A DNA stretch of 64,000 bases from Pomphorhynchus laevis (GCA_012934845.2 WNNJ02002291.1:1-64000); one strand, 5' to 3'; shown: positions 21,177 to 30,990, counted from the first letter of the stretch. Numbers and translations are program-made. Notes: generated by a model from the sequence alone, not told the origin.

Positions 21177-22256
21177 TCGATTGCCGATCAATAATAGATG
21201 GTAGGATGTATGATCAAAACGACGAAGACGGAGGAGAATTCGGACGGCTGCGTTGACGATGCGTTGTAGGTGAAGAAGAGTGGATTTAGGTGAGTTGGAA
21301 AATAGACAAAGACAGTAATCAAGTCTTGAGAGAAGAAGAGAAGATATGAGAGTCATACAAGAAGGGAAATCGATCAATCTACGAACTTGACGGAGATTGC
21401 GGAGTATCAAGGTAGATGAGCGTACTTTATCACTAACGAAAGGTTTAAGTGAAAGTCGGTTGTCGAAATGAAAGCCTAGGAAAACGAGATTATCAACGAT
21501 AGGAAGAATTGTAGAATTTAGTGATACGGAAGGAGGTTCTACGCCGAAGCTTCGAGGTAGGATCCACATAATTTTAGATTTATCAGGATTCATAGAAAGG
21601 CGAAGGGAAGAAAGATGATTGGAAATTGAGACAAGACAGTCCGAAGCGGAAACACTAAGATCGTGAATACGATAAACAAGTGCATGAGCATAGATGAGAA
21701 TGTCATCAGCATATTGCATAACATGGAAGTTAAATTTATGAGAAATCGAAGACAAATCACCAAGAAGAAGAGAGAAAAGCATAGGGCCTAATACGGAGCC
21801 TTGTGGAACACCGGTCGGGATAGATGAAGGATGGGAGAGAGAAGAGTTAGAATATACGCGAAATGTACGGTTCGACAGATATGAAGAAAACCATGATACA
21901 TTGGGTAAAGAGATGCCATAATCATGACGAAGGCGATGTAGAAGAATCGAGTGATCGACGATGTCAAAAGCAGACGATAGATCAAGAGAAACTATGACAC
22001 TACATAATTTATGATCGCGCGAGATGAGTAAGTCATTATAAACTTTAAGACAGGCAATTTCAGTAGAGTGATTAGAGCGAAAAGCGGCTTGGAAGGGAGG
22101 AAACAAGTTAGAGGAAAAGAGATATGTATTAACTTGCTTGAGAACGAGACGCTCAAGTAGTTTAGAGGCGTTGGGAGAAGTGAGATTGGACGGTACGATG
22201 ATGGTAGTGAGGAGTCGAGAGATTGCTTTTTGATGATAGGACGAACAGTGGCGCAT
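21156..22256 (-). pseudogene. B-family ORF2, RT and C-terminal part (copy at 21-25 kb)
   Basis: Downstream of the one-base deletion: LLERLVLKQVNTYLFSSNLF, FRSNHSTEIACLKVYNDLL, SLDLSSAFDIVDHSILLHRL, GVPQGSVLGPMLFSLLLGDL, QYADDILIYAHALVYRIHDL, then LGFHFDNRLSLKPFVSDKVR and VNAAVRILLRLRRFDHTSYH. It then leaves the element and runs into flanking DNA, so the last residues are not LINE. Confidence 0.85.
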
Positions 22257-23782
22257 TTCCAGATGGAAGGAAATGTACGGCTACGGATGGACGAGTTGAA
22301 CAATGTAGTTAGGAAGGGCGAGATAGAGGAGCAGATATTTTTAAGCAAGTGAGTTGGAATTGGGTCAGAAGGAGAGGTTTTATTAGGTAATGACAGCAGA
22401 ACCGAAGAAACTTCATCAGACGAAACGGGAAGAAGGTGGAATAGTTCTGGGAGGGAAGTATTTAAAGAGAAGAGTGGGTACAAGGGGGCTACGGGTAGTA
22501 GGGAAAGTAAATTAGATAGCTTAGTTTGTAGATAAGAAGAAAATTCATCAGGATTTATATTACAAGAAGTAGATGATCGTGAAAGAATTGAGTTTAAGAT
22601 TTTCCAATGAGATTTAGAGTTGGAAGATGACTCGAGTTGATTTCGCCAAAAGATAGTACGTTTAGTACGTATAAGAAGAATATGTGAACGGCGTAGAGAA
22701 AAGTAGGAATCACGGAGATTTGGAGGGAGTGAGTTGGGAGAACGTTTAAGAAAGCGATTATACACACGAAAAGAGTGACGGAGTCGACGCTTAGAAAGAC
22801 TACAGTCAGAATCGAACCAGGGAGCATGGCGCAAGCGCTGAGAGCGTCGGATTCGACTAGGCAGAAGTTTATTGATAATAGACATAAGTTCAGAATCAAA
22901 CAGAATGCAGAGATCATCGGGAGAGAGATAGTTAAGAGGAAGTGAAAAGTGTGAAGAATTGAGTAAGACTGTGCAGAGAATATGGATATCGAGAAGCTTC
23001 CAGGGTCGACTTGGTGTGGATATTGGTGGAGGCAGAGACGGAGGATGGGGACGAGTAAGAGTAAGAGTGACAAGGAAATGATCGGATAAACTGGGATCAG
23101 TAATTGACAAGGAAGTATAGTCATTGAAGCAGATAGGGACAGCAATGATGTCGAGAGCACCGCCGAGAATATGAGTTGGGCTTGTTGAAAGTAATTTATA
23201 GTTAAAATCAGAAAAAAGATTAGTTAAAGTGATAGAGTCAGAGTCAGCCGGGCGATCAAGACGAATGTTAAAGTCACCGAGAACAAAAGAAGGAGTATAA
23301 GACAAGGAACAGTGAGACATAAGATCTGCAAGGTCGTTAAAGAAGATACGTGAGAAGGCAACTGAACCTGGACGGTATACAATCACAAGTTCCAGAGGGA
23401 AAGGAGTTGATAATCTGCATATGAGTAATTCGAACGAGGTGTAACGGATGTTAACGTTAATTTTACGTAAAGACATTGGGTGACGAGCAATGGCAACTAT
23501 ACTGCCATGGTTAAAATCAGTAGATGTTGGAGAGGCAATTGGACGAGCTGATTCAACTAAAGAACAACCAGAGCGACATAGACGACGAATAGCAAGATCG
23601 TCGGAGTCACAATGCCAGGATTCGGTAATGCAGAGAATATCGATAGATAATTGATCGAAGATATCAAGGAGCATATCAGCTTTATGAAGAATGGAGCGAG
23701 TGTTGAATAGACTAAGACGAAAAGTATGCTTAGGAGCGAGATCGACTAGCGAAGAAGACAAGGGGGAGAGATGGGACGCCAT
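21992..23782 (-). pseudogene. B-family ORF2, endonuclease and RT N-terminal part
   Basis: 596 codons starting MASHLSPLSSS. The AP endonuclease occupies residues ~20-240: SLFNTRSI (Asn27), ITESWHCDSDD (Glu54), VLGDFNIRLD, LGGALDIIAV and LSDHFLVTLTL. A linker with YLSPDDLCILFDSEL follows, then the RT fingers with SYRPISLLPT, after which a one-base deletion throws the frame. ORF2 nicks DNA and copies the element RNA at the nick. The start is supported by the same start and the same 37-base ORF1 overlap in family A. Confidence 0.88.
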
Positions 23783-25122
23783 CGAATTTTTGGCCTTTTA
23801 TGTACAACGTGAAAATTTCCATTGATTTGACGTATAGATAAGGATGACTCGCCGTTTGTTTCACGTCGATGTTTCTCAATGCGAGCTAAATTGAGCTGGG
23901 CAATATCAGAAGGGGAGCGGTCAGGAAAGATACGACTAGTAGATGAAGTGGTAAGAAGTTTAAAACGTTGGGAAAGTACCAAGGATGCATGTGAACTATG
24001 TCGGAAAACAATTTTTAGGAGTGGAGGACTAAGATGATTGGATTTAGTGGATTTGTTTAAACGGATCAAAGATACAGGAGCGATATTATTGAAGAGGGAT
24101 GGATTATTATCAGGAAGAATGGTTGCTAGGATAGACCTGAAAGCAGATACATCATCATCGAGGCGACATTGAGGAGAAGCAGATTCGAAAACCTTTAAAT
24201 TAGATATGATAATGCATCGATCGCGCGAAGGAAAATGATTACGTAGTGGTGGACGGAAAGACCTGGTAGCAGTAGAGGCAAAAGAGCAGCTAAACGTGGG
24301 AATTACAGGGGTGCTAAGTGAAGATTTTAGATAGTTTGGAGCATGTGTGACAGGAGTGGAGTGTTGAATCGGTTGATCGGAGATGTTACTGGAGATGATT
24401 TTGACGGAAGGATGTAAATTATTGATAGGTGATACGGTTGGAGCATGTGTGACAGAAGTGGATTGTTGAATAGGTTGAACGGAGATGTTACTGGAGATAA
24501 TTTTGACAGAAGGATGTAAATTATTGAGAAGTGATACGGTAGAGGTAGAGTAAGGAGTACGTGAAGAGAAGAAAGAAGTATGAGATGTATTTAGATGTGG
24601 GGATGAATAGGAAAAATGAGGTACGAGATGAAGGCCTTTACTGTTTGCATTGTTAGGAAGATGAAGATTATGGGAAGTTTTATCCGTAGTTAAAGGAGGA
24701 GTGTGTGTGAGAGAAGTTTCAAGAACGGGTTTCATAGATGACGAAGGAGTTAGTAAGCAAACGGATGACGACGATAGATTGGAAGATATGTTGTCGTTTG
24801 TTGATGTTCCATGTATAACAGCGGTCTGAGTCGACTGAGAGATATCAAGTTTATTTATTGAGCACAAATCTGTTTTGTTAGCGTTCAGAACGTCTCCACC
24901 GTTTGAGTGGTCATTCTTCATTAGCTTACTTACGAGGGCAGCACAACAGAAGCCGCAGAGGAAATTCCGATTTAAAACTTTGTCCTCGTCAGTAAAAGGA
25001 ATGGCAACGTGAGTCCAAACATTGCAGTTCTTGTTGTCGCATCCAATTTGCTTTTCGATGTAAGCTTCCTTGACGGACTTGAGTTGCTGGCCGACATTTT
25101 TAGTTAGCTTTCTCTTTGCCAT
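23746..25122 (-). CDS. B-family ORF1, intact
   Basis: 458 codons without a break. Residues ~25-65 form a Cys-rich PHD-like finger (GCDNKNCNVWTHVAIPF, then NFLCGFCCAAL). Residues ~130-270 are Ser/Thr/Pro-rich and hold a duplicated ~37-residue unit (NNLHPSVKIISSNIS...QPIQ...THAP, twice). Residues ~285-390 form an RRM-like module (RDRCIIISNLKVF ... PPLLKIVFRHSSHASLVL), and the end is basic (RIEKHRRETNGESSLSI). ORF1 proteins of this type bind element RNA. It has a family A counterpart at 48696 and 59125. The RRM-like call is inference from pattern. Confidence 0.85.
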   Translation of the reverse strand: MAKRKLTKNVGQQLKSVKEAYIEKQIGCDNKNCNVWTHVAIPFTDEDKVLNRNFLCGFCCAALVSKLMKNDHSNGGDVLNANKTDLCSINKLDISQSTQTAVIHGTSTNDNISSNLSSSSVCLLTPSSSMKPVLETSLTHTPPLTTDKTSHNLHLPNNANSKGLHLVPHFSYSSPHLNTSHTSFFSSRTPYSTSTVSLLNNLHPSVKIISSNISVQPIQQSTSVTHAPTVSPINNLHPSVKIISSNISDQPIQHSTPVTHAPNYLKSSLSTPVIPTFSCSFASTATRSFRPPLRNHFPSRDRCIIISNLKVFESASPQCRLDDDVSAFRSILATILPDNNPSLFNNIAPVSLIRLNKSTKSNHLSPPLLKIVFRHSSHASLVLSQRFKLLTTSSTSRIFPDRSPSDIAQLNLARIEKHRRETNGESSLSIRQINGNFHVVHKRPKIRWRPISPPCLLR

Positions 25123-25204
25123 AATAAAATGTTAATTAGTTAGTTATAATCAAGAATGTTTAAACTCCGTTAGTCTGCAAGTCGTTAGTTGTAAGTAGCG
25201 AGCG

Positions 25205-25293
25205 GATGTCGTCGATGGTTGTCGATAATTGTCAAGCGGATGGTTGTCGTTAGTTGTCGTCGAAGGTTGTCGTTGGTTGTCGTCGAAGATTGT
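25205..25293 (-). repeat. Irregular GTTGTCGTCGA-type repeats in B leader
   Basis: Variants of GGTTGTCGTCGAAGG lie in tandem upstream of ORF1, and the same motif is a regular 13-bp array further upstream (25523-25602). It may be the B-element 5' regulatory region; not proven. Confidence 0.45.
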
Positions 25294-25329
25294 AGTTTGA
25301 TTGTTTTACAATCCTGGTGGACAAGATTT

Positions 25330-25668
25330 TCCGCGAGCGAAGCGAGCGGAACTGAAATTGTAAGATGTTGTAATCAAGAAAATTTTTACTTCTTGTAATA
25401 ATTCTGATTGGAAACGAATTTTCTCTATCTTACCACCTCGCAAAATCTGTAAAAGATCATTTTAGTGATCTTTTACAGATTTTAGTGATTAGTTGTATTC
25501 TTACGTCCTTCCATAAACGATTGTTGTCGTCGATGGTTGTCGTCGATGGTTGTCGTCGATGGTTGTCGTCGATGGTTGTCGTCGATGGTTGTCGTTGTAA
25601 GGTGTTTGTAACTTTTCTGATGTATTTACTTTAGATTGTATGTTTATTAAAAACCAAATTTTTTTAAG
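25330..25668 (+). repeat. Repeat element with 13-bp tandem core
   Basis: Starts CCGCGAGCGAAGCGAGCGGA and ends ATTGTATGTTTATTAAAAAC, like the repeat at 19868-20115. Between lie about 170 bp of unique sequence and six copies of TTGTCGTCGATGG (25523-25602). The two elements keep their ends but have unrelated tandem cores. Confidence 0.65.
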
Positions 25669-25739
25669 TCTTTATTGACTTAAGTCCAAAATTTTTTTAG
25701 TCTTTACCTAAGTCTTTATTGTGTTCAACTTCATTTAAT

Positions 25740-25905
25740 AACGCACTACCAATGCGATACTGGAACGACGAAGTCTTCCCCATTATCATCAAAACACATA
25801 TATCAACGTTTAACATGAGTCCAGTGGCTTCACATCATTCAGTAAGGTAGTCCAGTTCGTCCTGTAGTGACCGACAATCGGTAGGAGTACGAACAAATAA
25901 TAATA
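25740..25905 (-). pseudogene. CR1-like LINE RT fragment (G/H type)
   Basis: Minus strand gives DCRSLQDELDYLT, then in the same region CEATGLMLNVDICVLMIMGK and the NKDLG box. This equals the post-YADD region of families G and H (LQADLDRVHDW...TGLHLNVDKCILM). About 55 codons. Confidence 0.6.
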
Positions 25906-25909
25906 GAAA

Positions 25910-26395
25910 AGTTATAATAATAGAAAAAGAAAAAACAAAATAAAATGTAAAATTAATTTGTTGATGAAATTGAAGGAAGTACATGAGTGAAATGTGGTAA
26001 GATGTTGGCAGAAAACAAAGCATGCTGAGTAGTTTGTTGAAAAGTTATAATTGAATTGTGAGTTGGATAATATGTTAAGTGAATGGATTTTTGATTTATT
26101 GTGGATGAGGAGATATAATATAGGAATGTAGACGTTGCTTGAAGAGTAGAAGCGACGAGAATGAGCGGCCGTAAGCTGGCAAGGAATTCTAGGCAATTCG
26201 TTGATCAGCAACGATAAAAGAGCGGAGGCCATAGTTGGTTGATTGTGGATAGACGTGAAGTAAAGAATTACTCGATCGTAGAGTCAAGAAAGCATAGCGC
26301 GAATTATCAGGATAAATAATGTGTATATAGGATGGTGATTGACAAAAAATTTTTGAAGATTTATTATTATACACACAATATACGGTTACCCGCAA
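25910..26395 (-). pseudogene. Degenerate A/B-like LINE 3' part
   Basis: The 26189-26395 frame reads LTLRSSNSLLHVYPQSTNYG and LRSFIVADQRIA, matching the LRSCNSLLLHVPNYSTSFGL and LRSFLVAA ending of A/B ORF2. The rest (to ~25910) resembles no known part. A third, older A/B-type family is likely. Confidence 0.5.
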
Positions 26396-26399
26396 ATGG

Positions 26400-26740
26400 G
26401 TCCGAAATATTAAATTTAAATTAGTTTTTTAGGTGATATAAGTTTTTGTCACATTGGACGAGTGATTGCGGATCTGTCACATTTCGTTATACTCCGGATA
26501 CACAGTTTGCCCAATACCGGCCCGAGCAGGATGACCTCTTGTTGAGCGTGCCGCCCTGATGCACATCGATGGAGACTTGGCCAAAACTACGCTTATTTGG
26601 GAGCGTAATATTTTTATTATATCGCTGTACATGTGTAATCCCTTGTCCGCCTTTAGCGACGCAATTCTTTTGATTGTAATGTTCGCCGCCGGTTCTATTG
26701 CCCCGTTTCCGGCAATGACAAACGGGATGAATGAAGCTAT
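26400..26740. other. Unassigned, relatively GC-rich stretch
   Basis: A short open frame (26559-26774, plus) with a hydrophobic segment (IFIISLYMCNPLSAFSDAIL) and no recognised family. It ends in a near-duplicate: CAATGACAAACGGGATGAAT at 26715 recurs as CAATGACAAACGTGATGAAT at 26755. Confidence 0.35.
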
Positions 26741-26775
26741 TTATTTATCCAGCAATGACAAACGTGATGAATGAA

Positions 26776-26830
26776 GTTTGTTTCTTACCTTTAAATGAAG
26801 TCCTCCTTCATTCAAAGGTAAGAAACAAAC
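26776..26830. repeat. Inverted repeat at the broken end of an R fragment
   Basis: GTTTGTTTCTTACCTTT (26776-26792) pairs perfectly with AAAGGTAAGAAACAAAC (26814-26830), extended by ATGAAG/CTTCAT after a two-base mismatch. The right arm is native R sequence, the left arm an inverted copy. Confidence 0.8.
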
Positions 26831-27150
26831 TGACTGCCTAACTTCATTTAGTTTAATCCCAATAATGGCAGGTATAAAATTCTGTTTAATATAAAGTGTC
26901 AGTTCATCGTAAGCGCCATAAGAGGTAAGACATTGACGTCTGATAAATGCCCATTTAAATTGCCACAATTGTGTAAAAGCGGCATAAGCAATTTGGGGTT
27001 CCTCCTTTGCAATCTCGATTTGTCTGCTTACCAGCATCTTCCATTCTTTGACCTTCGACTTAACAAATTTGTTAGTGTAGGCTATAAGTTGAATTTGAAT
27101 GAGGATTGCGACGGTGTGATAACATTTAAATTAGAACTATTAAACATTCA
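26793..27150 (-). mobile_element. R-family LINE fragment (thumb region)
   Basis: Minus-strand frame KVKEWKMLVSRQIEIAKEEP, QIAYAAFTQLWQFKWAFIRR and VCFLPLNEGGLHL aligns with KVRHWADLVSNLTDVAKLNP, HIAYVALTQSLQYTWTYVQR and LLLPKRFGGLGI of R copy 2. Only the RT thumb is left. Confidence 0.7.
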
Positions 27151-27454
27151 ATAAATTTTGCGTTGGTTTTCGCCATCTTTCTTCGAATTTAAGTGTAGGC
27201 TATATCTCCAATAGCAGACCCAAGTACACATCTTTCTATTGACACAATAGAAATGCTAAAGGTAACGATAAGCAAACGAAATTCAACACACAGGTTAATG
27301 GTGGGCCAGAATGGGACGGAAAGATGATGGGATATATGGTCTGGAGGCTATTGTTTTGAATTATTTAAATATACGCAAATATCAAATTTTTGACAAGAAT
27401 TTAAGCAATATTTATTTCTTAGATTAACTAAAATTATTGTTAAACCATCAATGT
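27151..27454. other. Unassigned AT-rich DNA
   Basis: No coding or repeat signal apart from a small hairpin around TCTATTGACACAATAGA (27236-27252). Confidence 0.4.
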
Positions 27455-28426
27455 TAACACTGGTAAGACTAATTGGTCTAAAATCTGAACAAGTTAGTGC
27501 CAACTGTTTCTTTGGAATAGGTACAACAATTGCCCTTTTCCAATCATCAGGAATCCACGAATACTGTAAGCTTCGATGAAATAGAGACGTAAGGCTTGGA
27601 GCAATAATGTGCGACAGAGTACGCAAAAGAAAAGGGGATACACCATCTGGTCCTGCAGAGCCAAAACTATTTAATTTATGGAGTTCAGACTGAACTTCAA
27701 TGACATTAATAGGAGATATTGGTAAGTTAGATTGTAAGTTGGGCGGGTACTGTATCTGGTCAATATTCGATTGCGAGGATGGAGATACTACAAAACTGCT
27801 TGCAAGAGCTTCCACAATAGCCTCCTTGTCAACTACATCACCACTTTCTAAACGTACACAATTAATCGTAGAAGGTAGGATTCGACGATGTCTAACGTAT
27901 GCCCAAAAACGTTTAGGTGACCTGTTAATGTCAGAAGCAATACCTTCTGACATTAACAGGTCACCTAAACGTTTTTGGGCATACGTTAGACATCGTCGAA
28001 TCCTACCTTCTACGATTAATTGTGTACGTTTAGAAAGTGGTGATGTAGTTGACAAGGAGGCTATTGTGGAAGCTCTTGCAAGCAGTTTTGTAGTATCTCC
28101 ATCCTCGCAATCGAATATTGACCAGATACAGTACCCGCCCAACTTACAATCTAACTTACCAATATCTCCTATTAATGTCATTGAAGTTCAGTCTGAACTC
28201 CATAAATTAAATAGTTTTGGCTCTGCAGGACCAGATGGTGTATCCCCTTTTCTTTTGCGTACTCTGTCGCACATTATTGCTCCAAGCCTTACGTCTCTAT
28301 TTCATCGAAGCTTACAGTATTCGTGGATTCCTGATGATTGGAAAAGGGCAATTGTTGTACCTATTCCAAAGAAACAGTTGGCACTAACTTGTTCAGATTT
28401 TAGACCAATTAGTCTTACCAGTGTTA
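27455..28426. repeat. 483-bp-arm near-perfect palindrome in family E
   Basis: Arms 27455-27937 and 27944-28426 are reverse complements around a 6-base spacer (CAATAC, 27938-27943). I found no mismatch at the places compared (both edges, the centre and the 70-residue translation shared by both strands). The right arm is the normal 5' part of the E element; the left arm is its inverted copy and stops matching at the A28426/T28427 boundary. Confidence 0.92.
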
Positions 28427-29181
28427 TTTCTAAAATTATGGAGAGACTCATTGCGAAGAGAATACGTGAACATCTAAATTTATATCAAATTCTTGATGAT
28501 TCTCAGCACGGCTTCCGACCTGGTCGCTCGTGCCTAACTAATCTGTTGAATGCTCGCGAACATTGGGTAGCTGCTCTTAGTTCGGGTCTTACAGTTGATA
28601 TAATATTTCTTGATTTCTCTAAGGCCTTTGATAGAGTTCCACATGCTGGTTTAGATTCACTACTACGTCATTACGGTGTACCTACGACAATTTGCAACTG
28701 GATTAAGACATTTCTCGAGGATCGATCATTCGTTGTGCGATTAGATGAAGTTTTGTCAACAGCTCGACGTGTTCATTCGGGTGTTCCTCAGGGCACGGTC
28801 CTAGGTCCACTTCTCTTTATCATCTTTTTGAATGACCTACTCCTAAGGTTAAAGTCGTCCTCGACCTGGCATTTGTATGCAGATGACTTAAAAATATGGC
28901 GGCCCATTCATTCATGTGAGGATGTTGATAATTTGCAAACTGACATAGATAATTTGGAGTTGTGGGCGGCGTTAAACAAGCTTGTGATAAATGTTTCGAA
29001 ATGCAAACACATGCGTATTATTGGTAATGCTCGCAAGCAACTAACATCAGCTTGTTACAATATAAATGGACACTGTATTGTGGAAAGTGTCGATAGTTAC
29101 AAAGATTTAGGAGTATGGGTTACCTCTAATTTATCAACCAAAAGCACACTGATCAAGCTTGTGCCAACTCCAATAAAATGA
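27966..29181 (+). pseudogene. E-family ORF2 RT
   Basis: Open across the RT; the track start upstream lies in the inverted arm. Motifs: SAGPDGVSPFLLRTL, WIPDDWKRAIVVPIPKKQL, DFRPISLTSVISKIMERLIA, QHGFRPGRSCLTNLLNAREH, IFLDFSKAFDRVPHAGL, SGVPQGTVLGPLLFIIFLND, HLYADDLKIWRPI near 28870-28910, and YKDLGVW. The frame is lost at ~29170. This is typical of CR1-clade RT. Confidence 0.85.
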
Positions 29182-29404
29182 TAGGTATGATTCGACGCGC
29201 GTTTGTTCGCGTTAATCCGACTGCTCTTCGGCCTCTGATTTTAGCACATGTATTGAGTAGACTTTTATATGCAGCTCCGGTTGTATACCCACGTACTGTG
29301 CATGAACATAAGAAATCAGAGAGGGTACTTCGCAGGGCAACAAAGCTTTCAACGTTGGCGTCGCTGCCTTATGAAGTTTTACAGACTGAGATCGGTATTA
29401 GGAC

Positions 29405-29716
29405 TTGAGACCGATTACACTTTGGACCCGTCGGTACATGGATATGTGCCTTGTTTGGCATTTATTCCAACGTCCTCATCACCCTCTTCGGAGTAGGGTT
29501 CAACTACGTTGTTCAAATGTTCTTCGCGGTCATTCTTTAACTATTCGAAGAAACAGAGTACAGAAATTGGGCGCGATGCAATTTGATAGAAGAATTGTTG
29601 AGCTGTGGAACAACCTTGATGCAGACACCGTTGGATGCAGTTCACTTGCTTTTAAAAGAAGACTACGAATGGATCAAGCAATGTTTCGTGTTGCATTTCC
29701 TTATTTTAAAAACTAA
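29405..29716 (+). pseudogene. E-family ORF2 C-terminal domain
   Basis: TRRYMDMCLVWHLFQR, RCSNVLRGHSLTIRRNRVQK, FDRRIVELWNNLDADTVGCS and FKRRLRMDQAMFRVAFPYF. This is the post-RT region (RGH box and W-N-x-L box) present in all CR1-like families of the window. The preceding segment lies at 29178-29408 in another frame. Confidence 0.75.
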
Positions 29717-29980
29717 TTAATTTATTTACGAACTTATTGTGAGCCAGCTATTTGAGCTAATGCCTTATGGCTAAGTCTGAACTTGATAATAATAATAATA
29801 ATGTTTATTGATTCAATTAAGTTACATTTTATAAAGATATGTTTGCTGGTATTTGAACCCAGAATTAAAAATTTTAAAAAACATATAGATATCTACATAT
29901 CACTGTTTATATTCTATTTATATTTTTGCAAAACAAAAAGCATTTGTGGATGACAATTAATTGGATCGTGATTTTAATAG

Positions 29981-30445
29981 ATGAAATTCAAGGCAAAAAT
30001 ATCTATTGCTTCAGTATCATCGTTATTGAAAATATTATCAATTATGTCTAAACACGACAAGACGATTATTCTTCACTTGTTACCGGATAAAACGTATATA
30101 TCTTCGTTAACTAATTTAACAGGTACAAAATTGTGGTGCAAGCTTGAACAGAAATCGATTTTCCTCGATTATCAGTTTGACACTAGCAATGACGATTTTG
30201 ATAGAACTTTACTGGAAATAAATGTGGATCACTTGATAAACGTGTTAAGGAAAACATGTAACGCTATAGCTATTAAAATTAAATTATCAACTAGTGAAAA
30301 TGACCAGCCTATCCTAAATTTTGAAATCACAATGGATGAATGTAATAATGCCGCCGGTCCTATTATTATACATGAAATTCCCGTCAAAGCCATTCCTGCG
30401 AAATTCTGGGAACAGCTATGTGAGCCAGACATGCTAAATCATAAT
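29981..30445 (+). CDS. HUS1: Checkpoint clamp protein HUS1, first coding part
   Basis: N-terminal ~155 residues of HUS1, the subunit that with RAD9 and RAD1 forms the PCNA-like 9-1-1 ring loaded at damaged DNA to activate ATR. The start MKFKAKI matches the MKFRAKI start of vertebrate HUS1. Further matches are LHLLPDKTYI, LWCKLEQKSIFLDYQF, HLINVLRKTCNAIAIKIKLS, and IIIHEIPVKAIPAKFWEQLC, equal to the human IVTHDIPIKVIPRKLWKDLQ region. An in-frame stop follows at 30485-30487 with no HUS1-like residues before it, so the coding part must end by about here. Candidate donors are GTGAGC at 30420 (phase 1) and GTAACC at 30446 (phase 0); the end given assumes the second. Coding continues at 36667. Confidence 0.9.
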
Positions 30446-30535
30446 GTAACCCAGGAAGCAAATAGCAGTTTTTTAGCTATTATTTAGCAATATCAAAGTG
30501 CGCATCAAAATTTATAAAATCAGATCAGCGATTTA

Positions 30536-30560
30536 AATCTACGTATTTTACACGTAGATT
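30536..30560. repeat. Short inverted repeat in HUS1 intron
   Basis: AATCTACGT and ACGTAGATT, 9 bp each around a 7-base loop, between HUS1 exon 1 and the R element. Confidence 0.5.
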
Positions 30561-30636
30561 AAATAATAAAATATACACAAGTTTTTATTTAATTTTTTTA
30601 CATAATTTAAAGTTTAATTAACGATATCCTCGATAA

Positions 30637-30990
30637 TTACTTGTGGTAACTTTCTATCGTTGGTATCATTCCTGTTAGACTATGTCTCGAAGCCCGGATA
30701 CACATAGAGGCTGCTGCCGATAGTGCAATACTGAGCTTTGCCCTCAATTTCAACATTATTTGAGCACATCCTTTGACTGAGCTCTCCGATTTTTTCCTTG
30801 CTATAATTTTTAAAATTTTGTCCGCTACGGGTCCTATACCTCCTGCGCACGAGAACGTTACAGCTACAAATACTCCTCGTTCAATATCAGTAATCCTTTG
30901 ATTATATTTCGTTTTTTCTTTGTTCGTGATACATGTGACTCGCATATGGTTCTCTAAGAAGGTAAGACTGTGCAAGTTGATTGAAGACAA
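30637..30990 (-). pseudogene. R-family nuclease C-terminus (HUS1-intron copy)
   Basis: HMRVTCITNKEKTKYNQRIT, DIERGVFVAVTFSCAGGIGP and LRAKLSIALSAAASMCIRAS equal the KYAERIIDIERSRFMPLVFT region of copy 1, in another frame from the part upstream. The protein end lies at 30637. Confidence 0.7.

Larger units (their letters stand above)
21198..25330 (-). mobile_element. B-family LINE, most complete copy (3' end missing)
   Basis: Both ORFs are present: ORF1 25122-23746, ORF2 starting at 23782 and overlapping ORF1 by 37 bases. A leader with repeated GTCGACGAC-type motifs lies upstream (25123-25330). ORF2 has a single one-base deletion near 22167. The last ~400 bp, with the hairpin, are absent: compared with the copy at 40.8 kb it stops at GGTAGGATGTATGATC. 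An 11-base repeat GATGTATGATC (21169 and 21207) marks the junction with the neighbouring gag fossil. Confidence 0.92.
27944..29812 (+). mobile_element. E-family CR1-like LINE, 5'-truncated, ending just before HUS1
   Basis: ORF2 from the pre-RT linker through RT (28140-29180) to the C-terminal WNNL module (29405-29716), then a 3' UTR and an (ATA)n tail at about 29789-29812. Lesions: frame changes near 29170 and 29400. It resembles family C in the last 70 residues (RRLRMDQAM...AFPYF against KKLRMDDAM...AFPYL). The tail lies ~170 bp before the HUS1 ATG. Confidence 0.88.

Noticed and set aside
27348-28181. 277-codon minus-strand RT frame as a separate LINE
   Set aside because: It is the mirror arm of the E palindrome plus the antisense of the right arm, not an independent element.
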